A stretch of 64,000 bases of DNA from Garra rufa. Lineage: Eukaryota; Chordata; Actinopteri; Cypriniformes; Cyprinidae. Location of the stretch: assembly GCF_049309525.1 (NCBI RefSeq), contig NC_133370.1, positions 49,188,869 through 49,252,868 of the forward strand, in the 5' to 3' direction. Position 1 is the stretch's first letter. The number at the start of each line of letters is the position of its first letter. Position numbers and translations under genes: made by a program. Below, piece after piece: positions 35,200-46,200 of this stretch. Under the pieces are notes generated by a model. The model saw only the letters and a program-made list of their open reading frames with translations. It did not search any database and was not told where the DNA came from.

Positions 35200-37440
35200 T
35201 TCAGGTTGTCAGGTGTCAGGTTGATGTGGTGGTGATTAAACTTGTGCAGCAGGAAGCATTCTCCAAACAAATAAGATTGATTGAGAAGGGAAACACTCTT
35301 CAGAGTTCTAGTGCATTGTACCACCTAGATCCAATTTTGGACAAAGGTCTCCTTCGTGTAGGCGGAAGACTGGAACAGTCATCACTCAATTAAGAGCTGA
35401 AACATTCTGTGATTCCCCTGAGAGATATTTCTAAGCTAATCTAATTCAAAGTCAAGCTAAGTCTGTCACATTACCACGCCACGGTTTGTCATCAGGGTTG
35501 ATAACAAAACTCAAATGGAGCTTAGAACAAGTGGATTTTAGATCATTGGAGGCAACAAGTCAAGTGTGTGCAATGTCAAAAAATGACCAACAGAAGAAAA
35601 ATGAATGGCAGAAATACACAAAGAGCAAGTGGAAGTATCCATTACCTTCACATTCTGTGGCATTCACTGTAAAAAGTGATTTGTTAATCTTACTTAATTA
35701 AATTGTGCAAACTCGTTGCCTTAATTCAATTAAGTAATGTTAACTTAACTTTATTTAGTGTAATTTAAGTATTATCTACTAATATAGTTAAAGTATTCCG
35801 TACTCACTTTGATTTAAATTAGCTTAAGTCATTTAAGTTTTGTTAACTTAATTGAATCTGTAATCTGAGCAACATTGAGAGCAACTATGCTAATTAGAAT
35901 TACTGACTTCCCAGAATGCATTGGGGCATGAATAAATTATGCAATTGCTTTGTTTTACTGTTGTTTTTGTATTTTCCGATTTTATTTGCTTTTATTTAAT
36001 TTGATTTTTATTTGTCTTGTGTCAGTAGCACAAGAAAAAGAGCAAATAAAATTAATATTGTTACAATTTATAAAAATAAATGAAATGGAATTGTTACCAT
36101 TGTTGCGTTTAGTGTGCTGAATGTTAAAATCTGTCTCTGACTCAAGTGCGGCTGATTGCAAAATATTGCCACAAAAAGTAAAGGATTATAACAACCCCAA
36201 TTAAAGCTTCACATGGTGATTATTATAAAACTGTAGATTATTAATGATCAACATCAAAAGTACACTAGCTAATGATTTATTTCTAAATTAGATCACCTTT
36301 TTAAAGCAATCTTATTTTTTATTTCTCTTTCTTTGAAACCAAATAACTTTGACTTCATGTTGCATGAACAGAAAGAGAATTATAAACATTTTAATGAAGT
36401 TCCAAGTGCCCAACTAAAGGGATCACTAACCACTATAATGGTGAGATCAAACAAAAATATTTTTGGAAAATTAACATAAATTTATGAAGTCAGCTCTCTC
36501 TAATTTTTCAGTTGTGTTGACAATTTAACATTCAAGACGACTTTGGGAAGTGACTGAATGCAACTAGAAAAAGATGACTTCCAAAGTGGAGGAAATTTGT
36601 AAAAAGTCTATTAGGCTAAGAATTGCCCCGCCTCCTTTTTCTTTTCTTCTTCTGTTGTTACGTCGCATATTAGCAACAAATTAGCGCACTGCTGCCTCTC
36701 ACTGTTGTATTAATGTCATTGGTTCCTTTGTAGTTACTTAATTATTTTAAGTAAGCGTCACTCAAAGCAGTAAGTAAATTGTTTTACTTGCATTGAAAGT
36801 AGCTGTAACTTAATACAACCTAGTAAGTATAGCAACTAAGTAAAGATAACTAAGTAAATCTAAGTAAGGTAAACTATTGGATTTTACAGTGTTGACTGTT
36901 TGGGGTCATTTATCATAAAGAGAGCTTTCAAAGAATACAATAAATATGGTCTAATATTCACTTTACATACATTAAGATACTACAGATGACTTCATGCTTT
37001 GAGGTGCTTTATTTGCCTTAGAGGAGCAGGCATTAATGACCCTAAATCATTTAATATTAATGTAGTCTGATGGTTTTACCTCCAGGAAAGTTTGTCAAAG
37101 TAGATATGTACACCACTAAACAATTGCGTAAAGTCCAATATTTGGTCAAGCAAATTTTGGAGTCATTGAAAGAAGGAATATCTTCTCAACATTTCAACAT
37201 GCAAAAAGTGGTATACTCCTCCACGAAAACCTCAGAGTAAATGATGTTGTAATCATCAAAGAGAATATGCTCCTAAGAAGTCGGTGGTAGTTAGGCCAAG
37301 TGGTTAAAAATGTCAAAGAGGGTGATGGATTTGTTAGGCGAGTCAAGGTACAAGCAGGTGAATCAAAACTTGCTAGCGAACATGATCAACCCTCCAAGCC
37401 CACAAACACGGAAAGAGTGACTGTTAATGTGATACCCTCA
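35200..37440 (+). pseudogene. Decayed BEL/Pao pol (copy 2), split by a CACTA-like element
   Basis: Plus-strand pieces in BEL/Pao order: 35300-35390 (LDKGLLRVGGRLEQSS, region before integrase), 35455-35560 (integrase zinc region), 35600-35660 and 36893-36960 (integrase core, split by an insertion), and 37215-37345 (C-terminal piece with VVKNVKEGDGFVRRVKV). Many stops and no LTRs. The copy at 56230-57280 is nearly identical but uninterrupted. Confidence 0.72.
35665..36891. mobile_element. CACTA-like non-autonomous DNA transposon
   Basis: Starts CACTGTAAAA and ends TTTTACAGTG, with the dinucleotide TT repeated on both sides (35663-35664 and 36892-36893). The duplicate tract at 56705-56712 has the empty site 'ggcattgactg', which proves the insertion. 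Both ends are rich in 'cttaa/ttaagtaa' subterminal motifs. CACTR ends with a 2-3 bp duplication suit the EnSpm/CACTA superfamily. No transposase is encoded in 1227 bp. Confidence 0.75.
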
Positions 37441-37493
37441 CATCAGACCAAATAATTATTTCTGAAATGCTTTCTAGTCATTACATACATTCA

Positions 37494-38444
37494 TATATCA
37501 CTGATGATGTGTTCAGGTGCATCTGAAGATGTGTTTCAAGAACTACCTGTTCTGGCAAGGCCAGTGACACCCAGGAATAGTCTGGTTGACAACCAGGAAG
37601 AGGCTGGTGACTACTGGAGAGACAGTTGGCAGCTTGGGAAGACAGCACTTGGGGTGGGAAGGGTTGGCAGCCCAAACCACATTCTCCGAGAGGAGGAACC
37701 CTTTTTGAAGCTACAGATCGACTCATGGAAGTATACCCCCAGGGGAGCCCGAGAGGGGGGGAGAATGAGAACCCCAATCTGATAGACCCAAGGTTACCGA
37801 CTAATGGCAATGGAGAAACGATAACGACCGCAGTATGCAGGTGCGGGAAAACCTGCAAAAACAGCCATGGCCTGAAGATCCATCAAGCCAGGATGAAGTG
37901 TTTGGAGAACGAACATGCGTCACAGCGCACAGATGTTACATCTGATGAGACGCAGGAGGAGCCGAGCCAGGAAGCACCCCATAGTGCTCAGAGCCTCCGT
38001 GTGCCACTAACCGTTCCCCCAAGTCTTCTGCCCCAGGCAAAGGTGCGAATCAAGTGGCCACAGGCTTGTAAGACGGCAGTCTGGAGGACCAAATATGAAC
38101 ATCTGGTCACAGACTGCCGAACACAGGGCTGGAAGGCGAGATGCATGCCTATCGAGGTTGGCTGTAGAGGATTTGTGGGGTGTTCTCTCCACAAAGCCTT
38201 TACTGCGCTGGGCATTGGAGGAACAACAAGGAGCAGGGCCATCAAGAACACCACCGACGCGGCCGAGAAAGCCTCGAGATGGCTCTGGATCCGTAGAGGA
38301 GCACCATGGGGGTCGCGGTCTGATCAGCCGTGGCTGGGTCGCCTGGGCGAGGGTGTCTGATGTTGAAAGACCCGAAACACCCGAGGACCCCTGGTTATAT
38401 CACTGATGATGTGTTCAGGTGCATCTGAAGATGTGTTTCAAGAA
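37494..38444 (+). mobile_element. R2/RLE-type LINE derivative with terminal direct repeats
   Basis: A 49-bp direct repeat ('tatatcactgatgatgtgtt' …) at 37494-37542 and 38396-38444 encloses about 850 bp with one long ORF. An A-run follows the right repeat (38442-38453). The protein joins an N-terminal zinc finger to a C-terminal region like those of R2/R4-type LINE proteins, lacking the RT between them. The whole unit recurs at 57315-58265. The left repeat may be the 3' end of a truncated copy placed head-to-tail before a deleted one. Confidence 0.6.
37626..38360 (+). CDS. Compact R2-like ORF: zinc finger joined to LINE C-terminus
   Basis: An open frame of 244 codons; the first ATG is at 37725 (codon 34), since the frame opens with non-ATG codons. 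Codons about 70-95 read CRCGKTCKNSHGLKIHQARMKC, a C2-H-C zinc finger like those at the N-terminus of RLE-type LINE proteins. The second half, with VGCRGFVG, LHKAFTALGIGG and AAEKASRWLWIRR, resembles the extreme C-terminus of the same proteins, beyond the endonuclease. No RT motifs are present (no YxDD). The duplicate at 57447-58181 keeps the frame with only a few substitutions. It may be a deletion derivative rather than a working gene. Confidence 0.55.
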   Translation: MAAWEDSTWGGKGWQPKPHSPRGGTLFEATDRLMEVYPQGSPRGGENENPNLIDPRLPTNGNGETITTAVCRCGKTCKNSHGLKIHQARMKCLENEHASQRTDVTSDETQEEPSQEAPHSAQSLRVPLTVPPSLLPQAKVRIKWPQACKTAVWRTKYEHLVTDCRTQGWKARCMPIEVGCRGFVGCSLHKAFTALGIGGTTRSRAIKNTTDAAEKASRWLWIRRGAPWGSRSDQPWLGRLGEGV

Positions 38445-39147
38445 AAAAAAAAATGTAACTGAAAGGCAGCCATTTTATGGTTATAAAAAATCTACACAAA
38501 GCGGTCAGATCAGCAGAGCGAAGACTCGTGTTCCTCCACAGTGCACATTAAGATAATAAGTTTCTGCTCATTTTTAACTTAGTATCTTTTGGCAATTGGA
38601 GCAAGGTGTGTGATGTTCATCTATGTTATGTTTTTTGTTTATTCCAGTCATGTGCACATTTGTACGTATGTGTTAATTGTTGAGCTGTGCTTGTTAATTA
38701 GTCGTTTCAAATTGTCTTTATTCAATACATAATTAATCTTTGTCTGTTTCTCCGTAAATTTAATCATATTTTTTTAGTGTATTAGTTGTATTTATTGGTT
38801 TTGTTGTTTCTTTGTGTAGTTTTACAGTGCTGCGAAAATTGATGTTTAATGATGCTAAAGAAAAAGCGCTCGTCAGAAACTCTGTCGTGTTTTATGGATG
38901 CCAAGGTGCAGCTACACAACAAGTTATGAAATATAAACTCTTGACAAAAGAGAGCTGTTATGATTTACCAGTCTGTCTGCACTGAGACTATAATGAGCTG
39001 CTTGACTTGTCTTCAGAGGATCTGCAGATGAAGAATAAAACCCATCACTTTTGTTCATCAAGTGGGAAGAAGATTTATTTATATCAGTCAGAGAACAGAA
39101 ATATATTGAAAATACAATTAAAATGAATTATATATTTTAATATATTA
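38445..39147. other. Non-coding stretch duplicated at 58266-58967
   Basis: No gene is recognised. 38445-38960 is AT-rich single-copy-like sequence found again at 58266-58790. 38978-39100 is the block conserved downstream of the finTRIM genes, with a minus AATAAA. Confidence 0.5.
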
Positions 39148-40031
39148 TTAAAGAAGTTCACTTCGAGAACAAAAATTAACAGATAATTTTGTCATCCAAG
39201 ATGTTCATGTCTTTCTTTCGTCAGTCGATAAGAAATTGTTTTTTTTTTTTTTTTTTTTTTTTGAGGAAAACATTTCAGGATTTCTCTCCATATAGTGGAC
39301 TTCTATGGTGCCCGTGAGTTTGAACTTCCTAAATGCAATTTAAATGCAGCTTCAAAGGACTCTAACTGATCCCAGCCATAAAAGAAGGATCTTATCTAGC
39401 GAAACGATCAGTCATTTTCTAAAAGAAAATGACAATTAATATATTTTTTACTCTCAAATGCTCATCTTGTCTTGCTCTGCGTGAACTCTGTGTATTCCGG
39501 TTCAAGACAGTTATAGGTCGTAAAACTCATTTATTTTTCTCCAGCTTCAAAATCATCCTACATCGATGTTTTCCTATTTTGTAAAGGGTGTTTGATCTTT
39601 GCATATTCACTTTGCAAACACTGGGTCGGGTACTTCTGCAGCAATGTAGGGTGATTTTAAAGTTGGAGGAGAAAATTTGAGTTTTTCGACATACCCTTCC
39701 TGTCTTGAACCAGAATACACAGAACTAAGCATTTGAGGTTACAAAGTATATAAATTCGCAATTTCAGAAAATGACAGATTGTTTTGCTAGATTAGACCCT
39801 TCTTCCTTGACTGGGATTGTTTAGAGCTGTTTGAAGCTGCATTTAAACTGCATTTTGGAAGTTCAAACTCACAGGTACTATTGAAGTCCACTATATGGAG
39901 AGAAATCTTTAAATGTTTTCCTCAAAAAACAATTTCCTATCAATTGAAAAAAGAAAGACATGAACATCTTGGATGACAAAGGGGTGAGTAAATTATCTCC
40001 ATTTTTTTGTCCTGGAATTGAACTTCTTTAA
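39148..40031. repeat. Foldback MITE downstream of gene D
   Basis: TTAA-bounded arms ('gaggaaaacatttcaggatt' near 39263 against its inverse near 39910) surround the palindromic core ('catcctacatcgatg' against 'cagcaatgtagg'). A T-run at 39239-39262 sits in the left arm. Same family as 30291-31514. Confidence 0.7.
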
Positions 40032-40282
40032 TTAAATGAGTGATTTCCATCAACAATACAGGTTGAGAAAAGCACAGACTCACACACTCTGATCTTACCG
40101 TCTATGAGCATTTATTAAACATTTATTCTGATTCTTGTTATTTCACTAACAGAAGTTCAGTTGCAGTGTTAATGTCATCAAGAGAAAAGAAGGGACTCTA
40201 TTACATCTCACAGTTACTGATTTATCATACAGCTCAAAGCATTATGAATCTCTAGAATCTCTCGTCAGTCTATTCTGATTCA

Positions 40283-43200
40283 TCAACACAGTTTCACTAA
40301 TGATCCGATATCAAACCAAAACCCAGGATAGAGCGGCTGAGTGAATGTGGTGTGGACTGTGTGGATGAGGCTCATTGTGTCAGAGACGCTGTAGAAGGAC
40401 AGAGTTCCTGCACTGTGATCCACAAACACTCCTATTCTACTGCTGACGGACTTTACAGGGAGAACAGTCTGTATATTATTGTGTCTGAATGAGTATCTGG
40501 AGGGAGAGCAGCGCAAACTCCAGGATTGATCATTATATCCAAACAAACACTCATTACCCAGTCCCTTCCTGCTGATGCTCTTATATGACACTGATATATA
40601 CACAAAACCAAATCCACCAGTACTCCACTCCAGCTCCCAGTAACAGCGTCCACTCACACTCTCTCTACACAACACCTGACTATGCTCATCAAATCTGTCT
40701 GGATGATCAGGATACGACTGGACTGTGTGAGTGTAAGTAATCACTCTGTTTCTCTCAGACAGACGGAGGAGTTTATTCACTGTGTTCAGATCCAGAGTGA
40801 GCTGATGGGAATCTGATGGAGATAAAACACATCAGAATCAGGAATTATGAATCTGCTTGATCTTTTCAAGTAGCTGAACTCTTCATGTTCAGAGTATCAT
40901 CAGTGTCTCAGTACAGATGAGCAGATATCCTGTGCAAATCATCATTTACATCATTATATAAAACGTACTCGGTTACTTTCGTAACCTCGGTTCCCTGAGA
41001 TACGGGAACGAGTACTGCGTCGTAAGACGCTTATGGGGAAAAGCTCCTTTTCTCCTGAGACTGAAGCATTTCAATAACGCAGTGTAACTGCACGGCCATT
41101 GGTTCGTGCAGTGTTAAAGAAACGAACCAATGGCTCGGCAGCGGAGAAGCACAAACCTATGGTGATGATTCGCGCCCGATCGCGCCAAAAGGGGCGGAGG
41201 ATCTGGCTATATAAGCGAGCATTTCGCCATAGGGAACTCAGGTACTTCGACTGAAGCGACGACTGAGTCGTGCAGCTACCTAGCACGGCCAGCAACGCAG
41301 TACTCGTTCCCGTATCTCAGGGAACCGAGGTTACGAAAGTAACCGAGTACGTTCCCTTTCGATACTTTCACTCGTACTGCGTCGTAAGACGCTTATGGGG
41401 AACCAGTACAATCCCGCCGTTGCTAAGGTAGAGGAACGACTGACATGACCCTAGCACTAAAGGACTAATAAGGGCCAATTTGTTCCATCAGATAGCCTGA
41501 TAAACGTCCGTTCCAAGGAATAAGTACAACTTGGAGCTCCAAAGAGGCCAAGGTGCACTATACATAACATACTGGTAACAGACATACCACTATGCGGAAA
41601 GGACCCGAGTCTGTAAGACTGGAACGTCCAGATTATAGAATCTAGCAAATGTGGACGGTGAGGCCCAGCCTGCCGCCGCACAAATTTCCGCAATAGAAAC
41701 CCCACTAGACCACGCCCAGGACGAGGCGATGCCCCTCGTCGAATGGGCCCTTACTCCCATGGGACATTGTAGGCCCAAAGAAGAGTAAGCCAGCGTGATG
41801 GCTTCCACAATCCATTTGGATAGTCTCTGTTTTGTGACCGAAAACCCCTTGGTGCGGCCACCAAAACACACAAACAGCTGTTCTGACTGCCTAAAAGGAG
41901 CAGAACGCTCTATATAACATCTCAGAGCCCTGACGGGGCAGAGAGGGTTAAATCCCTGGTCTTGCTCCGTAGGAGGAAGAGCCAAAAGGGAAATAATTTG
42001 GTCTCTAAAAGGTGTAGAGAGACTTTTGGGAACATACCCACATCTTGGCTTCAGGATGACCTTAGAGTCATTTGGCCCGAATTCCAAGCAAACGGAGCTC
42101 ACAGAGAGCGCCTGTAAATCACCCATGCGTTTGACTGATGCTAATGCCAATAGCAGGGCAGTCTTCAACGTCAGGGGGCGAAGGCCTATGGACTGAAGCG
42201 GTTCGAAGGGAGGGTCTTTCAAGGCCCTCAACACTGTGGGTAAGTCCCAAGACGGAACCGTGACGGGGCGAGGAGGATTAAGCCGCCTTGACCCCTTTAA
42301 AAACGAACTACCAAGTCGTTCCTTCCCACAGATTGACCGTTTACAAGGTCATGGAATACCGCTATAGCTGACACATAGACCTTGAGCGTGGAAGGGGATC
42401 TCCCCTTATCCAACAGCTCTTGCAAGAAGGACAATATCGCAGATATGTCACATGAAATTGGGTCCGCACCGCGGGTGGAACACCAGGCGGAAAAGACAGA
42501 CCATTTAAGATCGTAGAGCCGCCTCGTAGAGGGTGCTCTAGCCTGTGAAATAGTACTCAAAACCGACTCAGGGAGACTTAAAGGCTCCCGTCTAGAGCCC
42601 AAACGTGCAGCGCCCACAATTCTGGTTGGGGGTGCCATATCGTTCTGTTCGCCTGTGTTAAGAGATCTCGTCTCAGTGGCACGGGCCATGGTGCTTTTGA
42701 GAGCAGCCCGGGAAGATCTGGAAACCAATGCTGGTTCTGCCAGAATGGAGCCACTAACAGGACTTTGAGTTTCTGTTCCCGCACTCGCCTGATGACCTGT
42801 GGTAGCAGAGCGATCGGAGGGAACGCGTATAACAGGAGATTGGGCCATTCTTGGGTCAATGCGTCCTGTTCCTTCGAAAAATAAATTGGGCAGTGATGAT
42901 TGTCTTTTGAGGCGAAAAGATCTACTCGCGCCTTGCCAAAGACAGCCCATATTTGCTGAACCGTATGAGGGTGAAGCATCCATTCGTCTGAGGAGACGTT
43001 GCTCCGAGACAACATGTCTGCTCCCTGGTTCAGTTTGCCTGGCACATGCGTCGCTCTCAGAGAGCGGAAGTGCAGCTGAGCCCATTTCAGGAGACGTTCT
43101 ACCATCGTAAATAGACATCTCGACGAGAGGCCCCCTTGGTGGTTTATGAAGGACACCACTGTCATGCTGTCCGAACGGACCAAGACATGGTGTCCTTTCA

Positions 43201-46200
43201 GGGCAGGTAGAAGGGTGTGAAGGCCTAAACATACTGCTAGCATTTCCAAGCAGTTGATGTGAAGGCGACTCTCCGCTTTCGACCATAGGCCGAAAGCAGG
43301 CTGGCCGTCGCACAGCGCCCCCCAACCTAAGTTGGAGGCGTCTGTCGAGACTGCCTTCCTTCTGACCACCAAGTCCAGGGGAACGCCCTGTTCCATCCAT
43401 TGAGCGCACCTCCAAGGAGCTAGGGCTGCTATGCAGGCCCAATCTACCTTGATGCGCTGGCGTCCTAAACGCCAGGCTTGAGGAGGAACCTTTGGTTTCA
43501 GCCAGAACTGCAGGGGGCGCATTTGAAGCAGACCCAACTGAAGTACTGGAGATGCTGAGGCCATAAGGCCGAGCATCTTCTGAAAAATCTTGAGTGGGCG
43601 AAGGGCTCCAATTTTGAAGGAAGCCGCGAGCCTGCGAATGGCTTGGGCTCTCTGCGGCGCAACTGCTGCCTTCATTTGACATGAGTCGAAAACTGCTCCC
43701 AGGAACGCAATGCGTTGGCTGGGAGACAGTACGCTCTTGGCAAAATTGACCTTGAGTCCTAGGCACTCTAAGTGGCTGAGGATTAAGGATCTGTGGTGCG
43801 TTAGCTCGTTCTCTGACTGGGCTAGAATGAGCCAGTCGTCTAGATAGTTCAGGACGCGGATTCCCATCTGTCTCAGAGGGGAAAGTGCTGCGTCCATGCA
43901 CTTTGTAAACGTGCGAGGAGCTAACGACAGTCCGAACGGAAGGACTGTATATTGATATGCCACTCCCTCGAAGGCGAATCTCAAGAATTGCCTGTGATGG
44001 GGGGTGATCTGAATATGGAAGTATGCATCCTTCAGATCCAGTGAACAAAACCAGTCCCCTTTGCGTATCTGCGAGAGGATCTGTTTTAGTGTAAGCATTC
44101 TGAACGGCCGTCTCATGAGGGCGCGATTCAGCTGTCTGAGATCGAGGATGGGTCGTAGACCGCCATCCTTCTTTGGAACGAGGAAGTAACGGCTGTAGAA
44201 ACCTGACTCGCTCTGTGTTGGGGGGACCGTTTCCACGGCGCCCTTGGCCAACAGATTCTTTACCTCTAATCGCAAGACGTCTGCGTCTTTGCTGCGAACT
44301 GAGGTGGTGATCACACCATGAAAGCGAGGAGGTCTTCGAGCGAACTGGAGTACATAGCCTCGTTCTATTATACCCAAAACCCATTTTGACACTCCGGGGA
44401 TGGCTTGCCATGCCACGGATCGTGTCGCCAGGGGCTGTAATGGTTCGCACAGCTGTATGCTGTCTGAAAGCATTGGAAGAGGAAATTTGCTCTTTTCTTG
44501 AAAATGTTTGTTTTTTATTTTTTCCGCTATCACAGCGGTTTGCTGTAAGGGCGCTGATACAAAGGGCCCGTGAGTTACAGCTAAATTGTCTACAAACATG
44601 TGTCCCTTTGCACTCGGAACAGAACGGGGTGTCAAAGGGTTCAAAAGAGGCACTTTGGGGGCTGGTCCGGCTGCTGCGAGACTTGGCCCCTCCCTCTTCC
44701 TGCTGCTGGGATCAGGAAGACGCTGGCGGCGCCTGGTCCAACACCACTCTTGGCCGAGGTCCCTGGCGCTTAGGGAAGGGGAAGCGCTTGGCCGAGCGTG
44801 AACGAGGACGGAGCTCCGTCTGAGGAGCTGGTTGCGCAGCTGGAGGCATGGCTTTTGCAGGCTGCTGAGTCGGCGCCGGCTTGGGGCGACTAGGAGCCGT
44901 TGCAGAGCTAGAGCGTTTAGGCAGAAAATGTCGCATGGCTTGGGACGATTTCTGTGCTGCAGTGAAGCGCTCTGCGAAACCCTCGACAGCTGGACCAAAC
45001 AGGCCGGTCGGCGAGATGGGGGAGTCAAGGAAAGCGACCTTATCCGCGTCCTTGATTTCCGTTAAATTGAGCCATAAGTGGCGCTCCAGCACCACCAAAC
45101 TGGCCATCGATCGTCCGATTGCCTGAGCCGTCATCTTCGTGGCGCGTAACGCCAAATCCGTAGCGCTGCGGATTTCTCTGAGCGGAGAATCATCCAGGCC
45201 CAACTCGTCCAGCCCGCGGAGGAGTTTCGCTTGGTACACCTGGAGTACCGCCATTGAGTGAAGCGCTGAAGCTGCCTGTCCAGCAGACGAGTACGCTCAT
45301 CCAGCGAGGGTAGAGGTCGTCCTGCAGGGCTTGGACGGGTGTGACGCCCTCGCCTTCCAGCCGATAGCGGTGGGCGGGCAAAGGTGCGCAGCAACAGACT
45401 CGTCCAGCGGGGGCAGCTTCTCGTAGCCTTTTTCCTCGGCGCCATCAACCGTAGTGAGGGCAGCAGAAGAGGAAATATGAAGGCGGGCGGAGTATGGAGC
45501 ACGCCAGGACTTGGAAATTTCGTCATGGACTTCGGGGAAGAATGGTGAAGCTCGCTGACGAGGGGCCTGGCGGCGCCCCGGCAGAAACCATTCGTCCAAC
45601 CGGCTCCTAGAGGGCTCCTCGGGAGGAGACCACTGCAAATCCAGCTCTTCGACAGCTTTAGACAGGATGCGGAAGAGTTCGGCATCCATACCGGCGCTGG
45701 CGGCACTGGGTTGCGTAGACGGCAAGGGGGCGGGGTCGTGAGAAGAGCCCGACAACTCCTCCGCGTCAGATGCGGCCAATGACATACTGTCATCCTCACA
45801 TTCACTTCCTCCAAATGAAACCAGATCGCTCGCAGCCGCGGAGGGACGCTGGTCAGGATGAAGGAAGAGAACTGGCGATTCCTCTCCATGGGGTGAGGGC
45901 GAGGCACGCGGGGTCTGAGCCGGCGTGAGCTCGTCTGTCACCACTCTCTGAGCTCTCTTGCCCCGCTGCTTCTTCCTAGCAGGCTCTTGCGAGGAAGGAA
46001 GCGGGAAAGAAAGCTAGCCGCGAGCGGAGGGAAGTGAGACTCATATTCCCGCAATGGGAACATTCCGTCTCAGTGAGTGCAGACTCGGTGTGGGCGTGAC
46101 CCAGACACGAGACGCACTCAGCGTGAGAGTCAGCGGCGTGCAGAGGGGCTCTGCACGAGCGACAATAACGCCGTGGCATTTGAAACAACGCCTGAAATTT

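Noticed and set aside
42297..44450. 717-codon minus frame overlapping the DIRS RT
   Set aside because: Most of it is the RT region read in another phase (Ser/Arg/Pro-rich, no motifs). Only the last ~90 codons, the recombinase N-terminus, are real.
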